A stretch of 64,000 bases of DNA from Microseira sp003486305. Lineage in GTDB: Bacteria > Cyanobacteriota > Cyanobacteriia > Cyanobacteriales > Aerosakkonemataceae. A program made the position numbers and the translations under genes. Location: contig DALYJX010000007.1 of assembly GCA_031969655.1 (NCBI GenBank), positions 12,065-76,064 on the forward strand. The letters are read 5' to 3'. Of this stretch, positions 17,910 to 26,863 are shown one piece after another (position 1 is the first letter of the stretch; every line of letters begins with the position of its first letter). The notes beneath the pieces are model-generated. The model worked only from the letters and a program-made list of their open reading frames with translations, made no database searches and was not told where the DNA came from.

Positions 17910-19532
17910 ATGACAGCTCTCAATCGCTCTACCCTTCGTCGGTTACAACAATTACAGCAAATTCCCAGCGTGTGGGAGGGCGATCGCCGTCCGCTATCGG
18001 CTCCTGTCGAGATCCAAGACGAAGCCAAAGGCGACTGTATTTTATGGGTAGATGGTTCTCAAGGTGTTGTGCGTGCGATGGATATGGTAGCGCCTGACAC
18101 CGGACCGGAAGCGGTTGTACGAACCTTGCTGCGGGCAATGGAACATCCCCACGGCCCGGTGCCCCCCGGAAAACCCCAAAAAATTGTCGTGCGCGATCGC
18201 GAAATTCAGTTTTACCTGCGAGGCGTCCTCCAAGACTTAGGAATTTCTATTGACTACGTACCATCCCTGCCTTTAATTGACGAACTGTTTCGCGAATTTG
18301 AAGAAAGCGTTTATGCTCACCCTCCCCAGTTACCTCCCCAGTACGCCGAAAAGTTGAGGGAAGAAGCGTATAAAATATGGCAAACTGCTCCGTGGCAATA
18401 CTTAGGAGAACATCAAATTCTATCGATTGAACTCAATCAATGGGATATCGGCACGCTTTATGCCTGCGTCATGGGAATGTCGGGGATGGAGTATGGAATT
18501 TTGCTGTATCGTTCTCTCGACTCGCTCAAGCGATTTCGCGCCGCAGTTATACACCGAGACGACTCGATCGAAAGCCTAGAAGAAGCGTTTTTGGGGCAAG
18601 ATTGCCTGTTTATAACTTTCGAGCCAGCAGGGGATGAAGATGTTGATGATGATGAAGATATCGATTTAGCTGAACTACCCATATCGCTGATCGAGCCAAG
18701 CTTTGGTAACATTCATCCTTTGGAAGGGCTGCGGTCTTCGCTTTATGAAGAAGAAGCCGTGGTAGTTTTAGTAGCCCTGGAAGCTCTCAATCGCTTTTTC
18801 CGCGCCTCGCGCCGCAAACTGGCTGGGGAAGATTTTCCCAGCATCACCACTCGCTATCGCATACCCTCTCCTAATGAGCCTGAAGCAACTGCGCCTTTGT
18901 CTGTGAAGGTCGCAACGCTACCAAAGGTAGCAGACGAGCTATACGATATGGTTCAACTCGAGGAGGAAAGCGATCAAAAAGCAATCCCACCCCTGCGGGA
19001 TGACCTAGTGCCGGAAAATTCTTTCCTCAGCATTGGTATGGTGCCTTGGGAAATGGTGGAATATTTGCGGGCGACTGCGGGGAATGACCAAAGCGATATC
19101 AAAATGCAGGCGGCGGGAGATGGACTTCCGGTGATTTTGATCCAAACTTCCCGCCCCAAAGCTAAGATGCTGATCGAAAAAATACAGGCGTCAGGCGGAC
19201 TGAAAGCGATTTTGTTTAATCCGGGGGAAGACCCGTTTGAGGAGACTCGCTACGATATCGGCATTATCCAAACTAATAATGGCGAGATGCATTTGTTTGG
19301 CGAGTTTATCAAGGATGAACCTATTCACGTCGAAGCCCGCAAGCGCTGGGATCAGCGGTGCAAGAAAACTAAGGGCTACTGCGGCTTAGTGATTGCTAAA
19401 GGACTCACGGGCGCTTCGCGGGGCAATCCCCAACTACCAGATATGATGGCGTTGTTTGAAGCGCGCAGTCTTTCCGGTAAGGAGTTGGGATTGGGTACGC
19501 TGCAACGCATCGTTCACCTTGATTTTGAGTAA
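17910..19532 (+). CDS. Conserved cyanobacterial protein of unknown function, 540 residues
   Basis: A soluble, acidic 540-residue protein. The N-terminal half (RRLQQLQQIPSVWEGDRRPL, DCILWVDGSQGVVRAMDMV, LRAMEHPHGPVPPGKPQKI, VRDREIQFYLRGVLQDLGI) and a second part (WQYLGEHQILSIELNQWD, YACVMGMSGMEYGILLYRSL) look like two alpha/beta domains. An acidic linker EDVDDDEDIDLAEL lies near residue 250. The C-terminus is conserved in style (TSRPKAKMLIEKIQASGG, CGLVIAKGLTGASRGN). I believe such proteins are annotated as DUF6930-containing, but I am not certain. No catalytic motif is recognised. It is divergent from the HesB/SufA gene, with about 300 bases between them. Confidence 0.75.
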   Translation: MTALNRSTLRRLQQLQQIPSVWEGDRRPLSAPVEIQDEAKGDCILWVDGSQGVVRAMDMVAPDTGPEAVVRTLLRAMEHPHGPVPPGKPQKIVVRDREIQFYLRGVLQDLGISIDYVPSLPLIDELFREFEESVYAHPPQLPPQYAEKLREEAYKIWQTAPWQYLGEHQILSIELNQWDIGTLYACVMGMSGMEYGILLYRSLDSLKRFRAAVIHRDDSIESLEEAFLGQDCLFITFEPAGDEDVDDDEDIDLAELPISLIEPSFGNIHPLEGLRSSLYEEEAVVVLVALEALNRFFRASRRKLAGEDFPSITTRYRIPSPNEPEATAPLSVKVATLPKVADELYDMVQLEEESDQKAIPPLRDDLVPENSFLSIGMVPWEMVEYLRATAGNDQSDIKMQAAGDGLPVILIQTSRPKAKMLIEKIQASGGLKAILFNPGEDPFEETRYDIGIIQTNNGEMHLFGEFIKDEPIHVEARKRWDQRCKKTKGYCGLVIAKGLTGASRGNPQLPDMMALFEARSLSGKELGLGTLQRIVHLDFE

Positions 19533-20017
19533 ATTTAGCGGGAAAAGGCAGAAGTGGGTTTAACCCCCTACCCCGTTTTTTATTTTGCCGAATAATTTTA
19601 CGGCGAAATCAATAGCATCTGGGTCATGGTGGAGCGATCGCGCGGGCAGGCGATCCCCGTCCAACGGGCGGACTTCGCAGCAAGCTTTTGCCGAAATCCG
19701 CTTCAAGAACCCCTTTTTTGCCAAATTCTCTCATCTTTTCCCCTGGCTTTTGAGGACATTAGTCTGCTGTGATTTGGATCGCCGCCAAAATCAGCAAGGC
19801 ACGATCTAATTACCGATAGGGAAATAACAGATGAATTTCCATACTTGAGTTCACATTTTTTTATTCTTACGTACCAAATACGTAAACTTTATAAAAATTT
19901 AAAATAAATTCAAAAAGGCTAAGCAAAATCCACATTGTCAAAACCACGGTTGACAACATACCTTTAGGATAGGCCGTGGGAAAAGACCTTAACAATAAAA
20001 ATGGAGTAAAAATTAAA
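19533..20017. other. Intergenic region with an inverted repeat
   Basis: 485 bases. The first part holds scattered CG-rich dispersed-repeat-like DNA with a GCGATCGC site (19635). Near the downstream gene lie two overlapping inverted repeats: TTGTCAA/TTGACAA (19935-19941 and 19950-19956) and CCACGG/CCGTGG (19944-19949 and 19974-19979). They could be an operator or leader structure for the gene at 20018. I see no supported coding sequence. Confidence 0.45.
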
Positions 20018-21073
20018 ATGATGAAGCAAAATCCTTCTCAGGGTGAAGAAAGCATCAATCAAACTCCCATTCAATCCCTGGCGAAGTTATGGGCTAAAAA
20101 ATACGTCCAAAATTTAGAAAACAAGGAAGCAGCAAACGGAGAAAACCCGTGGGAAAGTGCTTACGGAAAAGAAAGGTCTGCGATCGCTGAAAAGTTAATG
20201 TACTCGCTGCGATATACGAGCCTTCAGGCTTGGCAAAAAACAGAGTATTTGATTGGCAGAGAAATTCAGAGACATCAAATAAACCCCAGATTGATCGATC
20301 CGTGGCGAATTTCCGAAGATGCGTTTGAAATATATGAAAAAGCTCTAGAAAGCTACGCCAAGATGATTGCCCCGCAGCATCTGGCAAGAATTATCGGCAC
20401 ATACCTTGGCAACATCCGCAATAAATACACTTCCTCAGATCCCAGAACAATCGGGTTTGTAGCCTTGCAGTTCCACTACACCGGACAAATGTTGTTGTCG
20501 GAAGTGTCTAGCCAGTGGGAGCAAAACCAATTGTTGGCCTATTTCAAAGTAATTGACGACCATTTATATATGCCGCTGCAAAGAGCTTACGATGCCGCAG
20601 CTAGCCAAGATTACGACTCGCCAGCTTTGTCAGTCGTCCAGACGCTATTGCCGTGCAGTACTGAGATTGCGAGGAATATTTGTCAGCGAGTGATCGAATT
20701 ATATCCCCGGTACTTGAGCCACAGCGGTTCGCTACATAATCCAGTGGTTAAAACTTCCAGCATCCGCGATGTGGAAATGTTCCAGGTATATTTGTGGGTA
20801 TGCGTTCTGGAAAATAACATCTCCGCAATTCAACAAGAACTGTTCCCCTTGTGCGTGATGCTTTATCCTGCCCTAAAAGTACACTGGGAGCTAGTGCGGC
20901 AAATGATCAATTTAATGGGAAAAGAATTCAGCAGCCGCGTTAAGCCAGAACAACGGGCACTATTCGTACCTTATTTTCAAGCATTGCGGGAAATGTTCTC
21001 GCCCGAGGTGTTCCCGGAAAGTATCGACGATGAAATGTGGCGGACAGCGAAGGCGATGGGTGCAACGTTGTAG
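20018..21073 (+). CDS. Hypothetical helical protein, 351 residues
   Basis: Starts MMKQNPSQGEESINQTPIQ at ATG 20018; a GGAG sequence lies 12 bases upstream, while an in-frame GTG at 19976 lies inside an inverted repeat. The protein is mostly helical and soluble, with LWAKKYVQNLENKEAANG, FHYTGQMLLSEVSSQWEQ, HLYMPLQRAYDAAASQDYDS and VKPEQRALFVPYFQALREMF. No motif tells its function. I do not recognise the family. The spacing of helices could suit a phycobilisome- or signalling-associated scaffold, but that is speculation. Confidence 0.72.
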   Translation: MMKQNPSQGEESINQTPIQSLAKLWAKKYVQNLENKEAANGENPWESAYGKERSAIAEKLMYSLRYTSLQAWQKTEYLIGREIQRHQINPRLIDPWRISEDAFEIYEKALESYAKMIAPQHLARIIGTYLGNIRNKYTSSDPRTIGFVALQFHYTGQMLLSEVSSQWEQNQLLAYFKVIDDHLYMPLQRAYDAAASQDYDSPALSVVQTLLPCSTEIARNICQRVIELYPRYLSHSGSLHNPVVKTSSIRDVEMFQVYLWVCVLENNISAIQQELFPLCVMLYPALKVHWELVRQMINLMGKEFSSRVKPEQRALFVPYFQALREMFSPEVFPESIDDEMWRTAKAMGATL

Positions 21074-21283
21074 CAGGATATTTGGCAAATTGAACCACCC
21101 AACGCAGCCCCCCTGTCTCATAATGTCCTGTGAGGCTAGCTCTTGAGCAGGTGGGCTTCTTCGGCAGGTGGGAAAGAAAAAACGGTTTTTGGCAGCATCG
21201 ACACGATCGGGCGATCGCCTCGTCTTGAGTAAGTCCTGAACGCTTCTTTGTTTACAATATGTAAAGTTGAGCAGGAACAGGGA

Positions 21284-22717
21284 ATGCGCGTTGCAATCGT
21301 CGGAGCGGGACTGGCTGGAATGGCTGCGGCTGTCGATCTAGCTGATGCCGGATGCGAAGTGGAAATCTTTGAGTCCCGTCCTTTTGTGGGGGGTAAAGTC
21401 GGTAGTTGGGTAGATGCCGAGGGTAACCACATCGAGATGGGTTTGCACGTCTTTTTTGGCAACTACTACCAGCTACTAGAGTTAATGCATAAAGTGGGGG
21501 CAGGTGGCAACTTGCGCCTGAAAGAACATATCCACACCTTTATCAATTCTGGCGGTAGGACGGGTGCGTTAGATTTCCGTTTTATTACGGGTGCGCCGTT
21601 TAATGGACTGAAGGCGTTTTTCACTACGTCCCAACTATCGCTGCAAGATAAACTGCAAAATGCGATCGCTCTCGGCACGAGTCCCATCGTTCGCGGTTTG
21701 CTGGACTTTGACGGCGCGATGATGACTATCCGCAATCTCGATCGAATTAGCTTTGCCGACTGGTTTCGCAGTCACGGCGGCAGCGATGGCAGCATCAAAC
21801 GCATGTGGAACCCCATCGCCTACGCACTCGGTTTTATCGACTGCGAAAATATCTCCGCGCGTTGCATGTTAACTATTTTCCAAATGTTCGCCGCCCGTAC
21901 TGAGGCTTCTAAGTTGCGAATGCTGGAAGGCTCTCCCCACGAGTATTTACACAAACCAATCGTTAATTACATAGAAGCCCGGGGAGCAAAAATTTATACT
22001 CGCCGTCGCGTGCGTGAAATTCAGTACGCTCAAGACGGGGATCAAACGCGAGTAAGCGGGATGGTGGTAGCTTCTGGGGAAACCGAAGAAACCATTACCG
22101 CCGATGCCTATCTCTGCGCTTGTGATGTACCGGGAATTCAGCGTTTGTTGCCGCAACAATGGCGTCAATGGCAGCAATTTGACAATATTTATAAACTCGA
22201 TACGGTTCCCGTGGCGACGGTACAATTGCGGTTTGACGGTTGGGTAACCGAACTGCATAATGCTCAAGAGAGGAAACAATTAGAGCGAGCAGCGGGTATT
22301 GATAATTTACTTTATACTCCCGATGCTGACTTTTCTTGTTTTGCCGACTTGGCTTTAACCAGTCCGGGAGATTACTATCGGGAAGGGCAAGGTTCGCTGT
22401 TGCAGTTGGTGCTGACACCGGGAGATCCTTTTATTAAAGAGAGTAACGAAGCGATCGCGCAACACGTCCTCAAGCAAGTTCACGACCTCTTCCCCTCGTC
22501 TCGCGAACTCAACATGACCTGGTACAGTGTAGTGAAGCTGGCTCAATCGCTCTACCGCGAAGCACCCGGTATGGAACCCTATCGCCCGGATCAAAAAACA
22601 CCGATTGGCAATTTCTTCCTAGCGGGTAGTTACACGCAACAAGATTACATCGATAGCATGGAAGGTGCGACTATTTCTGGGCGACGCGCCGCCAAGGCAA
22701 TCCTAGAAACAAAATAG
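21284..22717 (+). CDS. zds: Zeta-carotene desaturase (CrtQ/Zds type)
   Basis: A 477-residue FAD enzyme that converts zeta-carotene via neurosporene to prolycopene in the plant-like carotenoid pathway at the thylakoid or plasma membrane. The dinucleotide-binding motif VAIVGAGLAGMAAAVDLADA opens the protein, followed by the Zds-specific GLHVFFGNYYQLLELM, GSIKRMWNPIAYALGF, SCFADLALTSPGDYY and the C-terminal FAD motif FLAGSYTQQDYIDSMEGA. The ATG at 21284 (MRVAIVGAG) is preferred over an upstream TTG. It is followed by an SRPBCC gene on the same strand, an arrangement I recall from other cyanobacteria. The flux link to dxs in this window is by pathway only. Confidence 0.95.
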   Translation: MRVAIVGAGLAGMAAAVDLADAGCEVEIFESRPFVGGKVGSWVDAEGNHIEMGLHVFFGNYYQLLELMHKVGAGGNLRLKEHIHTFINSGGRTGALDFRFITGAPFNGLKAFFTTSQLSLQDKLQNAIALGTSPIVRGLLDFDGAMMTIRNLDRISFADWFRSHGGSDGSIKRMWNPIAYALGFIDCENISARCMLTIFQMFAARTEASKLRMLEGSPHEYLHKPIVNYIEARGAKIYTRRRVREIQYAQDGDQTRVSGMVVASGETEETITADAYLCACDVPGIQRLLPQQWRQWQQFDNIYKLDTVPVATVQLRFDGWVTELHNAQERKQLERAAGIDNLLYTPDADFSCFADLALTSPGDYYREGQGSLLQLVLTPGDPFIKESNEAIAQHVLKQVHDLFPSSRELNMTWYSVVKLAQSLYREAPGMEPYRPDQKTPIGNFFLAGSYTQQDYIDSMEGATISGRRAAKAILETK

Positions 22718-22847
22718 GTAATTGGTAATTGGTAATTGGTAATTGTAAAGGGAAATTTTTATATCGCCGATTGCCAATTGAATTTTCCAATCTGAAATTA
22801 CCCATTACCCATTACCCATTACCCATTACCCATTACCCATTATCAAA
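22718..22847. repeat. Two heptamer repeat tracts between zds and the SRPBCC gene
   Basis: About four GGTAATT units (22718-22746) and six or more CATTACC units (22798-22845) in opposite orientation flank a 50-base spacer, so the region can fold into a long imperfect hairpin. This is the same heptamer family as at 15451-15498. Confidence 0.85.
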
Positions 22848-23294
22848 ATGACAGATTGGCTAGAACACAGCGTACAGGTAGAGGTAGAGGTTCCCATTGA
22901 ATTAGCTTGGAGCCTTTGGTCAGATTTAGAACAAATGCCCCGCTGGATGAAGTGGATTGAATCGGTTAAAGTCCTAGAAGATAATCCGGATTTATCCCGG
23001 TGGAAACTGGCTACGGGAGGACTTGAATTTACCTGGCTGTCGCGAATTTTAAAAATAGTTCCCGAGCAAATTATTCAATGGGAATCTGTGGATGGTTTGC
23101 CTAATCGGGGAGCAATTCGCTTTTACGATCGCAAAGGTAGCAGCATTGTTAAATTAACCGTAGCTTATGGGATTCCTGGGTGGTTGGGTAAGTTGATGGA
23201 TAATTTATTTTTGGGGCGCGTAGTTGAATCTACTATTCAAGCAGATCTGGAACGATTCAAAGAATATGCGCTCAAAGCTTACACTCAATCTTAA
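22848..23294 (+). CDS. SRPBCC (START/cyclase-like) family protein
   Basis: A 148-residue protein of the Bet v1/START-like fold with the opening VQVEVEVPIELAWSLWSDLEQMPRW and RWKLATGGLEFTWLSRI, and a long C-terminal helix (ADLERFKEYALKAY). These folds bind hydrophobic ligands in a cavity. Its position directly after zds suggests a role with carotenoid or lipid intermediates, but this is inferred. The gap of 130 bases is filled by heptamer repeats, which may have separated a former operon. Confidence 0.85.
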   Translation: MTDWLEHSVQVEVEVPIELAWSLWSDLEQMPRWMKWIESVKVLEDNPDLSRWKLATGGLEFTWLSRILKIVPEQIIQWESVDGLPNRGAIRFYDRKGSSIVKLTVAYGIPGWLGKLMDNLFLGRVVESTIQADLERFKEYALKAYTQS

Positions 23295-23412
23295 ACTGTA
23301 TTTTGACTAGATGGTTTGCAGGGTTGGGTTTAATCAAGATTGATTGTAGGGACTAAGGCTAAAGAAAGTTTGATCGCCAGCGCCAAGTTTTTCCTGTGCC
23401 TTGTCCCTACCA

Positions 23413-23567
23413 ATGATATGATGTCTGCCCAATTGCCCATAATAAAAAACCTCACCCAGTTGTTGTGTAGGGACACGGCATCAGAGATATCTCGGATAAA
23501 CAATGAACGTTGATCTTGCCGTGCAAGGGCGTCTTTTTATGGCTAATCGACCAAACATGATATGATT
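23413..23567. mobile_element. TGATATCATGTC-type MITE, copy A
   Basis: Ends ATGATATGATGTC and ACATGATATGATT form an imperfect inverted repeat. Inside are the family segments CCCATAATAAAAAACCTCAC (reverse orientation relative to copies C and D) and a GTAGGGACACGGCAT arm whose partner arm is degenerate. Confidence 0.65.
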
Positions 23568-23671
23568 GATAGTTTTGTAGGGGCGGGTTTTACAAGTTTC
23601 CTTTGATTGATAGCGAATAGTATTAATAAACCCGCCCCCCGCGCGATGCTGATACAAACGGACTTGATATC

Positions 23672-23814
23672 TGATATCATGTCCGGTAGCATCGGTAGCG
23701 TCAAGCCGGGGCGGGTTTAAAAAATTTCTCGCGATCTTACAGAATTGCTGGTAAAACCCGCCCCTACAGAATCAACAACTATACACTACCATTGCTAGCG
23801 GACATCATATGATA
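23672..23814. mobile_element. TGATATCATGTC-type MITE, copy B (GGGGCGGGTTT core)
   Basis: Ends TGATATCATGTCCG and CGGACATCATATGA are inverted repeats. The internal hairpin pairs GGGGCGGGTTTA with TAAAACCCGCCCC. The segment GTAGCATCGGTAGCGT after the left end is shared with the copy at 38441. Confidence 0.75.
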
Positions 23815-24011
23815 CAAATAGAATCGATATAACGAGATCGTGACTTACGCTTGGGCAACCTATCACCTTTGTTTCTGCGTAGATCTTTAGTTACACAGCG
23901 ACGATTTTTCGGAGAAACCCCGTTTCTTTGCGTAAGTCCTGGAAATATTTTGTGATTTCGCGGACTACTTAGTAAAACCTGCCCTTATTAAGAAATGCTG
24001 CTTTTGCTTGT

Positions 24012-24165
24012 TATATCATGTCCTTAAGATTACCCGCAATCAGCAGCCGGGACACGGCATTATTAACGTTATCTGTTTATCTAAAATATCTCTCATGCCG
24101 TGTCCCTACGCAACTACTCTGTGAGATTTTTTATTATGGGCAATTCAACGGACATTAGATTATAT
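24012..24165. mobile_element. TGATATCATGTC-type MITE, copy C (GGGACACGGC core)
   Basis: Left end TATATCATGTCC; internal hairpin CGGGACACGGCAT facing ATGCCGTGTCCCTACG; then TCTGTGAGATTTTTTATTAT and CAATTCAACGGACAT, shared almost exactly with copy D. The right end is imperfect. Confidence 0.7.
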
Positions 24166-24288
24166 CATGTCCGCTTATATCGACAAAGCTAATAAAATTG
24201 GTCGTCAGTTAATTCGATGATGCGTGTGAGGTTAAGCGTAACAGCAGTTATGGGAGTGGGTGCTTTTGGTAACTATACTGTGCCAATT

Positions 24289-24909
24289 TTAACGAACTGA
24301 GGGTTTCTCGATCCGAATGCAAACAGATTTATCCAGCACTAGAGTAGGCAGATCCCCATCATTTGCTGGGTGAGAATTTACAACCTTCTTTTCTTCCTGT
24401 GGAGAGGGATGAAGCTTGAGGTGCTTAGCATCTGGCATATAATTCAGGTTAGATCTCCCCTTTTTTTGTTGTTCCAGCGCTATCCGCAGTTTTTGCAGTT
24501 CCAGACGAGCTTTTTCCAGTTCTTGGCGTTGCTTGATTAATTGTTCTTGTTGTACTCTCAGTTCCATCTCGCGGCGATTGAGTTCCGCAGATTGATGGGT
24601 AAGCGCTTCTTTCCAAAAATCTCTTTCTTTTTCTTTCGCTTCCCATTTTTCTTGTAAATAAGAGAAATTTTGTAAAGTTTTGACTAATGAAGGCGCTGCT
24701 TCTCGAATATTCTGTGCTTTTTTACTCGCCGTCACATCAACTAGCACCAATACCCCGGCGTTGAAGTTACTCGCCTCTGGTGCTGGGATGACTTCATCCC
24801 CGGAGACGGGAGTCCAGTTGTGTCCTCGCTGACTAGCTAGCAGTTTGAGTTCCGTCTTCACCGTGCTGAAGAATTTGGTTTGCTTTTGAACGGTGGCTAG
24901 GTAAAGCAT
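24289..24909 (-). CDS. Short HmpF-like coiled-coil protein
   Basis: A 206-residue protein whose N-terminus (MLYLATVQKQTKFF, ELKLLASQRGHNWTPVSGDE, FNAGVLVLVDVTASKKAQN, LVKTLQNFSYLQEKWEAKE) resembles the start of HmpF, a protein needed for type IV pilus-driven motility in filamentous cyanobacteria. A long coiled coil (about residues 85-150; ELNRREMELRVQQEQLIKQ) follows. HmpF is much longer (several hundred residues, mostly coiled coil), so this is a short paralogue or a truncated copy; the C-terminus here (VVNSHPANDGDLPTLVLD) is not obviously random. A filament-specific role is inferred. Confidence 0.7.
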   Translation of the reverse strand: MLYLATVQKQTKFFSTVKTELKLLASQRGHNWTPVSGDEVIPAPEASNFNAGVLVLVDVTASKKAQNIREAAPSLVKTLQNFSYLQEKWEAKEKERDFWKEALTHQSAELNRREMELRVQQEQLIKQRQELEKARLELQKLRIALEQQKKGRSNLNYMPDAKHLKLHPSPQEEKKVVNSHPANDGDLPTLVLDKSVCIRIEKPSVR

Positions 24910-25465
24910 AATCTTCCTCTGGAACTAAATGGTTATCACCCTTCTGTTTACATATACGTCTGAGTCGGGAGGACTTATGCAGTTTTGGTGAAAATACCGA
25001 TCTTTTTTTCCGGGGGCAAATGAGGGGTGTTACCCCTATAGCGATCGCCCATCAATCCCGGTAAGATTGTTTTGCTCCAAAGAAAAAACCCCTCGCCCCA
25101 GCACAGCGCGCGTGAGCCAAGGCGAGAGCAGCCATAACCTGGATCTTTGGTCAAGCCCGTCCAGATTAGATCGTGAGACGCGCTCCGCGATCTGCCTCGG
25201 GTAATTTGCGGATGATATCATGTCAGGTCGATTACCCATCATCATCAGCCGGGACACGGCACGATTAACGTCCAATGTTTGTCGGAGATATCTCAGATGC
25301 CGTGTCCCTACAGAACGACTCTGTGAGGTTTTTATTATGGGCAATTTAACGGACATGATATCAAGCGATCGCCAAGCAACGCAGATGCGCTTAGCTATCC
25401 TAGCGGGGCAGAACCGATGCGTTAGCTTCTATCAAACTTATGCTTGACAAATAGCAAAGATTGTG
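24910..25465. other. Intergenic region with a MITE copy
   Basis: 556 bases between hmpF-like and invertase genes. It contains MITE copy D (25213-25363) and a CG-rich patch with GCGATCGC and dispersed-repeat-like sequence at 25040-25200. The part near 24910-24960 should hold the promoter of the hmpF-like gene. No gene is supported. Confidence 0.55.
25213..25363. mobile_element. TGATATCATGTC-type MITE, copy D (best preserved)
   Basis: A 151-bp element with perfect 12-base terminal inverted repeats TGATATCATGTC (25213-25224) and GACATGATATCA (25352-25363). The internal hairpin pairs GCCGGGACACGGCA with TGCCGTGTCCCTAC, then CTCTGTGAGGTTTTTATTAT and GGGCAATTTAACG lead to the right end. It encodes no protein of note, so it would need a transposase in trans. 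Confidence 0.85.
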
Positions 25466-26863
25466 CTATCTGGCAGGCAGTTCTTGGGGATATTCGTCGA
25501 AGCAGACTAATTTTAAGTGTTCGGGGTTTTCCATTAGCTCTAAAGCTAATAAATAACCGGCAACCGTCCAAGTTTGATAGCGACGGGCTTCTTTTCCTAC
25601 CAATCGGGCGGTTTTACCGTCGTAGTATTCGGGCCATTCGTCTTTACTCAAGCGTTTTTCAGCTAGTTTAATCGCTTTGTGACCGAGTTCCGGCTTGCCC
25701 ATTTTTTGAGTTGCGGCGGCGATCATCCACAGTAAAACAGGCCAGCTGCCACCGTTATGATAAGACCAAGGTCTGTTTTTCGGATCGCATCCGGTGAGGG
25801 TTTTCCATTCGATATCTTCCAACGCCGGGAAACACAACTTCATCGGCATATCGCCCACCAGATGATACCAACGGGCTTCAATTAGTCGCAAAATGCCGTG
25901 GGACTGCTTTTCATCCGACAAAGAAGAAATAATCGCCATCAAATTGCCTTGAGAAAAGAAGCGGCAATCGATCTGGGATGGCCCTATATTACCAGCTAAA
26001 TAACCGCCGTCTTCGGGTAACCATTCGGTCAAGCGTTGAAACGGAATCGAATCGGAATAGATATTAAACTGATTGAGCGCTTCCTCGCCATACTCTTCTA
26101 CCTTGTAGCGATAGATCGCATTTAAACGGTGAGGATCTAGCCAATAATTTTCGCGAATATGACGAATTAAAGGATTCAATCGGCTGCGGAGGGCGCGGAT
26201 CAGGTATTCGTTTTCTTTATTTGGGATTAGTAGTTCTCCACCCGCGCGCAAGGCAGCATAAAACAGGGATTGAATATCTAAAGGATGTCCGTATAACCCC
26301 ATGCGGCGGTCAATCATACTCGCGCCATCGGGTACTAGCAGCGTCGGATACATATCAAACCGCGCCACTAGGCACAAGTCCATAATTAACCGGATTCCTT
26401 CTTGAAAATCTTCGCGGAAGGCTAATTCTGTATCGTTAGTTGCCTTCACATATGCCCGCAACAAAATCATCCACCAAAGGCAGGAATCTACCGGGGCTAC
26501 GCGAGCGATCGCATGTTCGCCAAAATCTGCTTTTAATCGTTCTTGCCCTTGCCTGACGTCTACTTTAAAGCTGGCGGGCATCAAACCACGACCCGGTTTT
26601 GAACAATCAAATTGCCGGTCTTTTGGTTGTAATTTTAACGTCTCTTCTAAGAAATTACGGACAATTTCCGCTTGTCCTTTAATTAGAAATACCAGTGCGG
26701 AAGAAACAAAGTCACGAATAAAACACTGGTCGTAATTAAGGGCTTCTAAATCCGGTTCGCGGGCAGCTACCGTTCCCACCGGACGCCCTTGATAGTAAAT
26801 AATCGAGTTTTCCAGCGCTTGCCATGCTTCTTGAACTAGAGATTGTTCTGTTCTCACGGGCAT
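25466..26863 (-). CDS. Alkaline/neutral invertase, GH100
   Basis: A 465-residue cytosolic sucrose hydrolase that splits sucrose to glucose and fructose, linking compatible-solute turnover to central metabolism. GH100 landmarks are PDLEALNYDQCFIRDFVSSA (about residues 37-56), KPGRGLMPASFKVD, APVDSCLWWMILLRAY, DGASMIDRRMGLYGHPLDIQ, RPWSYHNGGSWPVLLWM, and the C-terminal RRYQTWTVAGYLLA. Length is usual for cyanobacterial InvA/InvB. A GGAGG sequence touches the ATG at 26863 and sits six bases before an in-frame GTG at 26857, so translation may in fact begin at the GTG, two codons later. Confidence 0.93.
   Translation of the reverse strand: MPVRTEQSLVQEAWQALENSIIYYQGRPVGTVAAREPDLEALNYDQCFIRDFVSSALVFLIKGQAEIVRNFLEETLKLQPKDRQFDCSKPGRGLMPASFKVDVRQGQERLKADFGEHAIARVAPVDSCLWWMILLRAYVKATNDTELAFREDFQEGIRLIMDLCLVARFDMYPTLLVPDGASMIDRRMGLYGHPLDIQSLFYAALRAGGELLIPNKENEYLIRALRSRLNPLIRHIRENYWLDPHRLNAIYRYKVEEYGEEALNQFNIYSDSIPFQRLTEWLPEDGGYLAGNIGPSQIDCRFFSQGNLMAIISSLSDEKQSHGILRLIEARWYHLVGDMPMKLCFPALEDIEWKTLTGCDPKNRPWSYHNGGSWPVLLWMIAAATQKMGKPELGHKAIKLAEKRLSKDEWPEYYDGKTARLVGKEARRYQTWTVAGYLLALELMENPEHLKLVCFDEYPQELPAR

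Larger units (their letters stand above)
23295..24288. other. Repeat-rich gene-free kilobase
   Basis: No gene is supported. The stretch is a mosaic of at least three elements with TGATATCATGTC-type ends (23413-23567, 23672-23814, 24012-24165) and a further GGGGCGGGTTT hairpin (about 23577-23638). A segment of AACCTATCACCTTTGTTTCTGC at 23858-23879 recurs near 47549. It appears to be a landing site where elements have inserted next to each other. Confidence 0.75.

Noticed and set aside
19585..19809. 74-residue open frame downstream of the 540-residue gene
   Set aside because: Arg/Ser-rich sequence over dispersed-repeat DNA, no ribosome site, no family resemblance.
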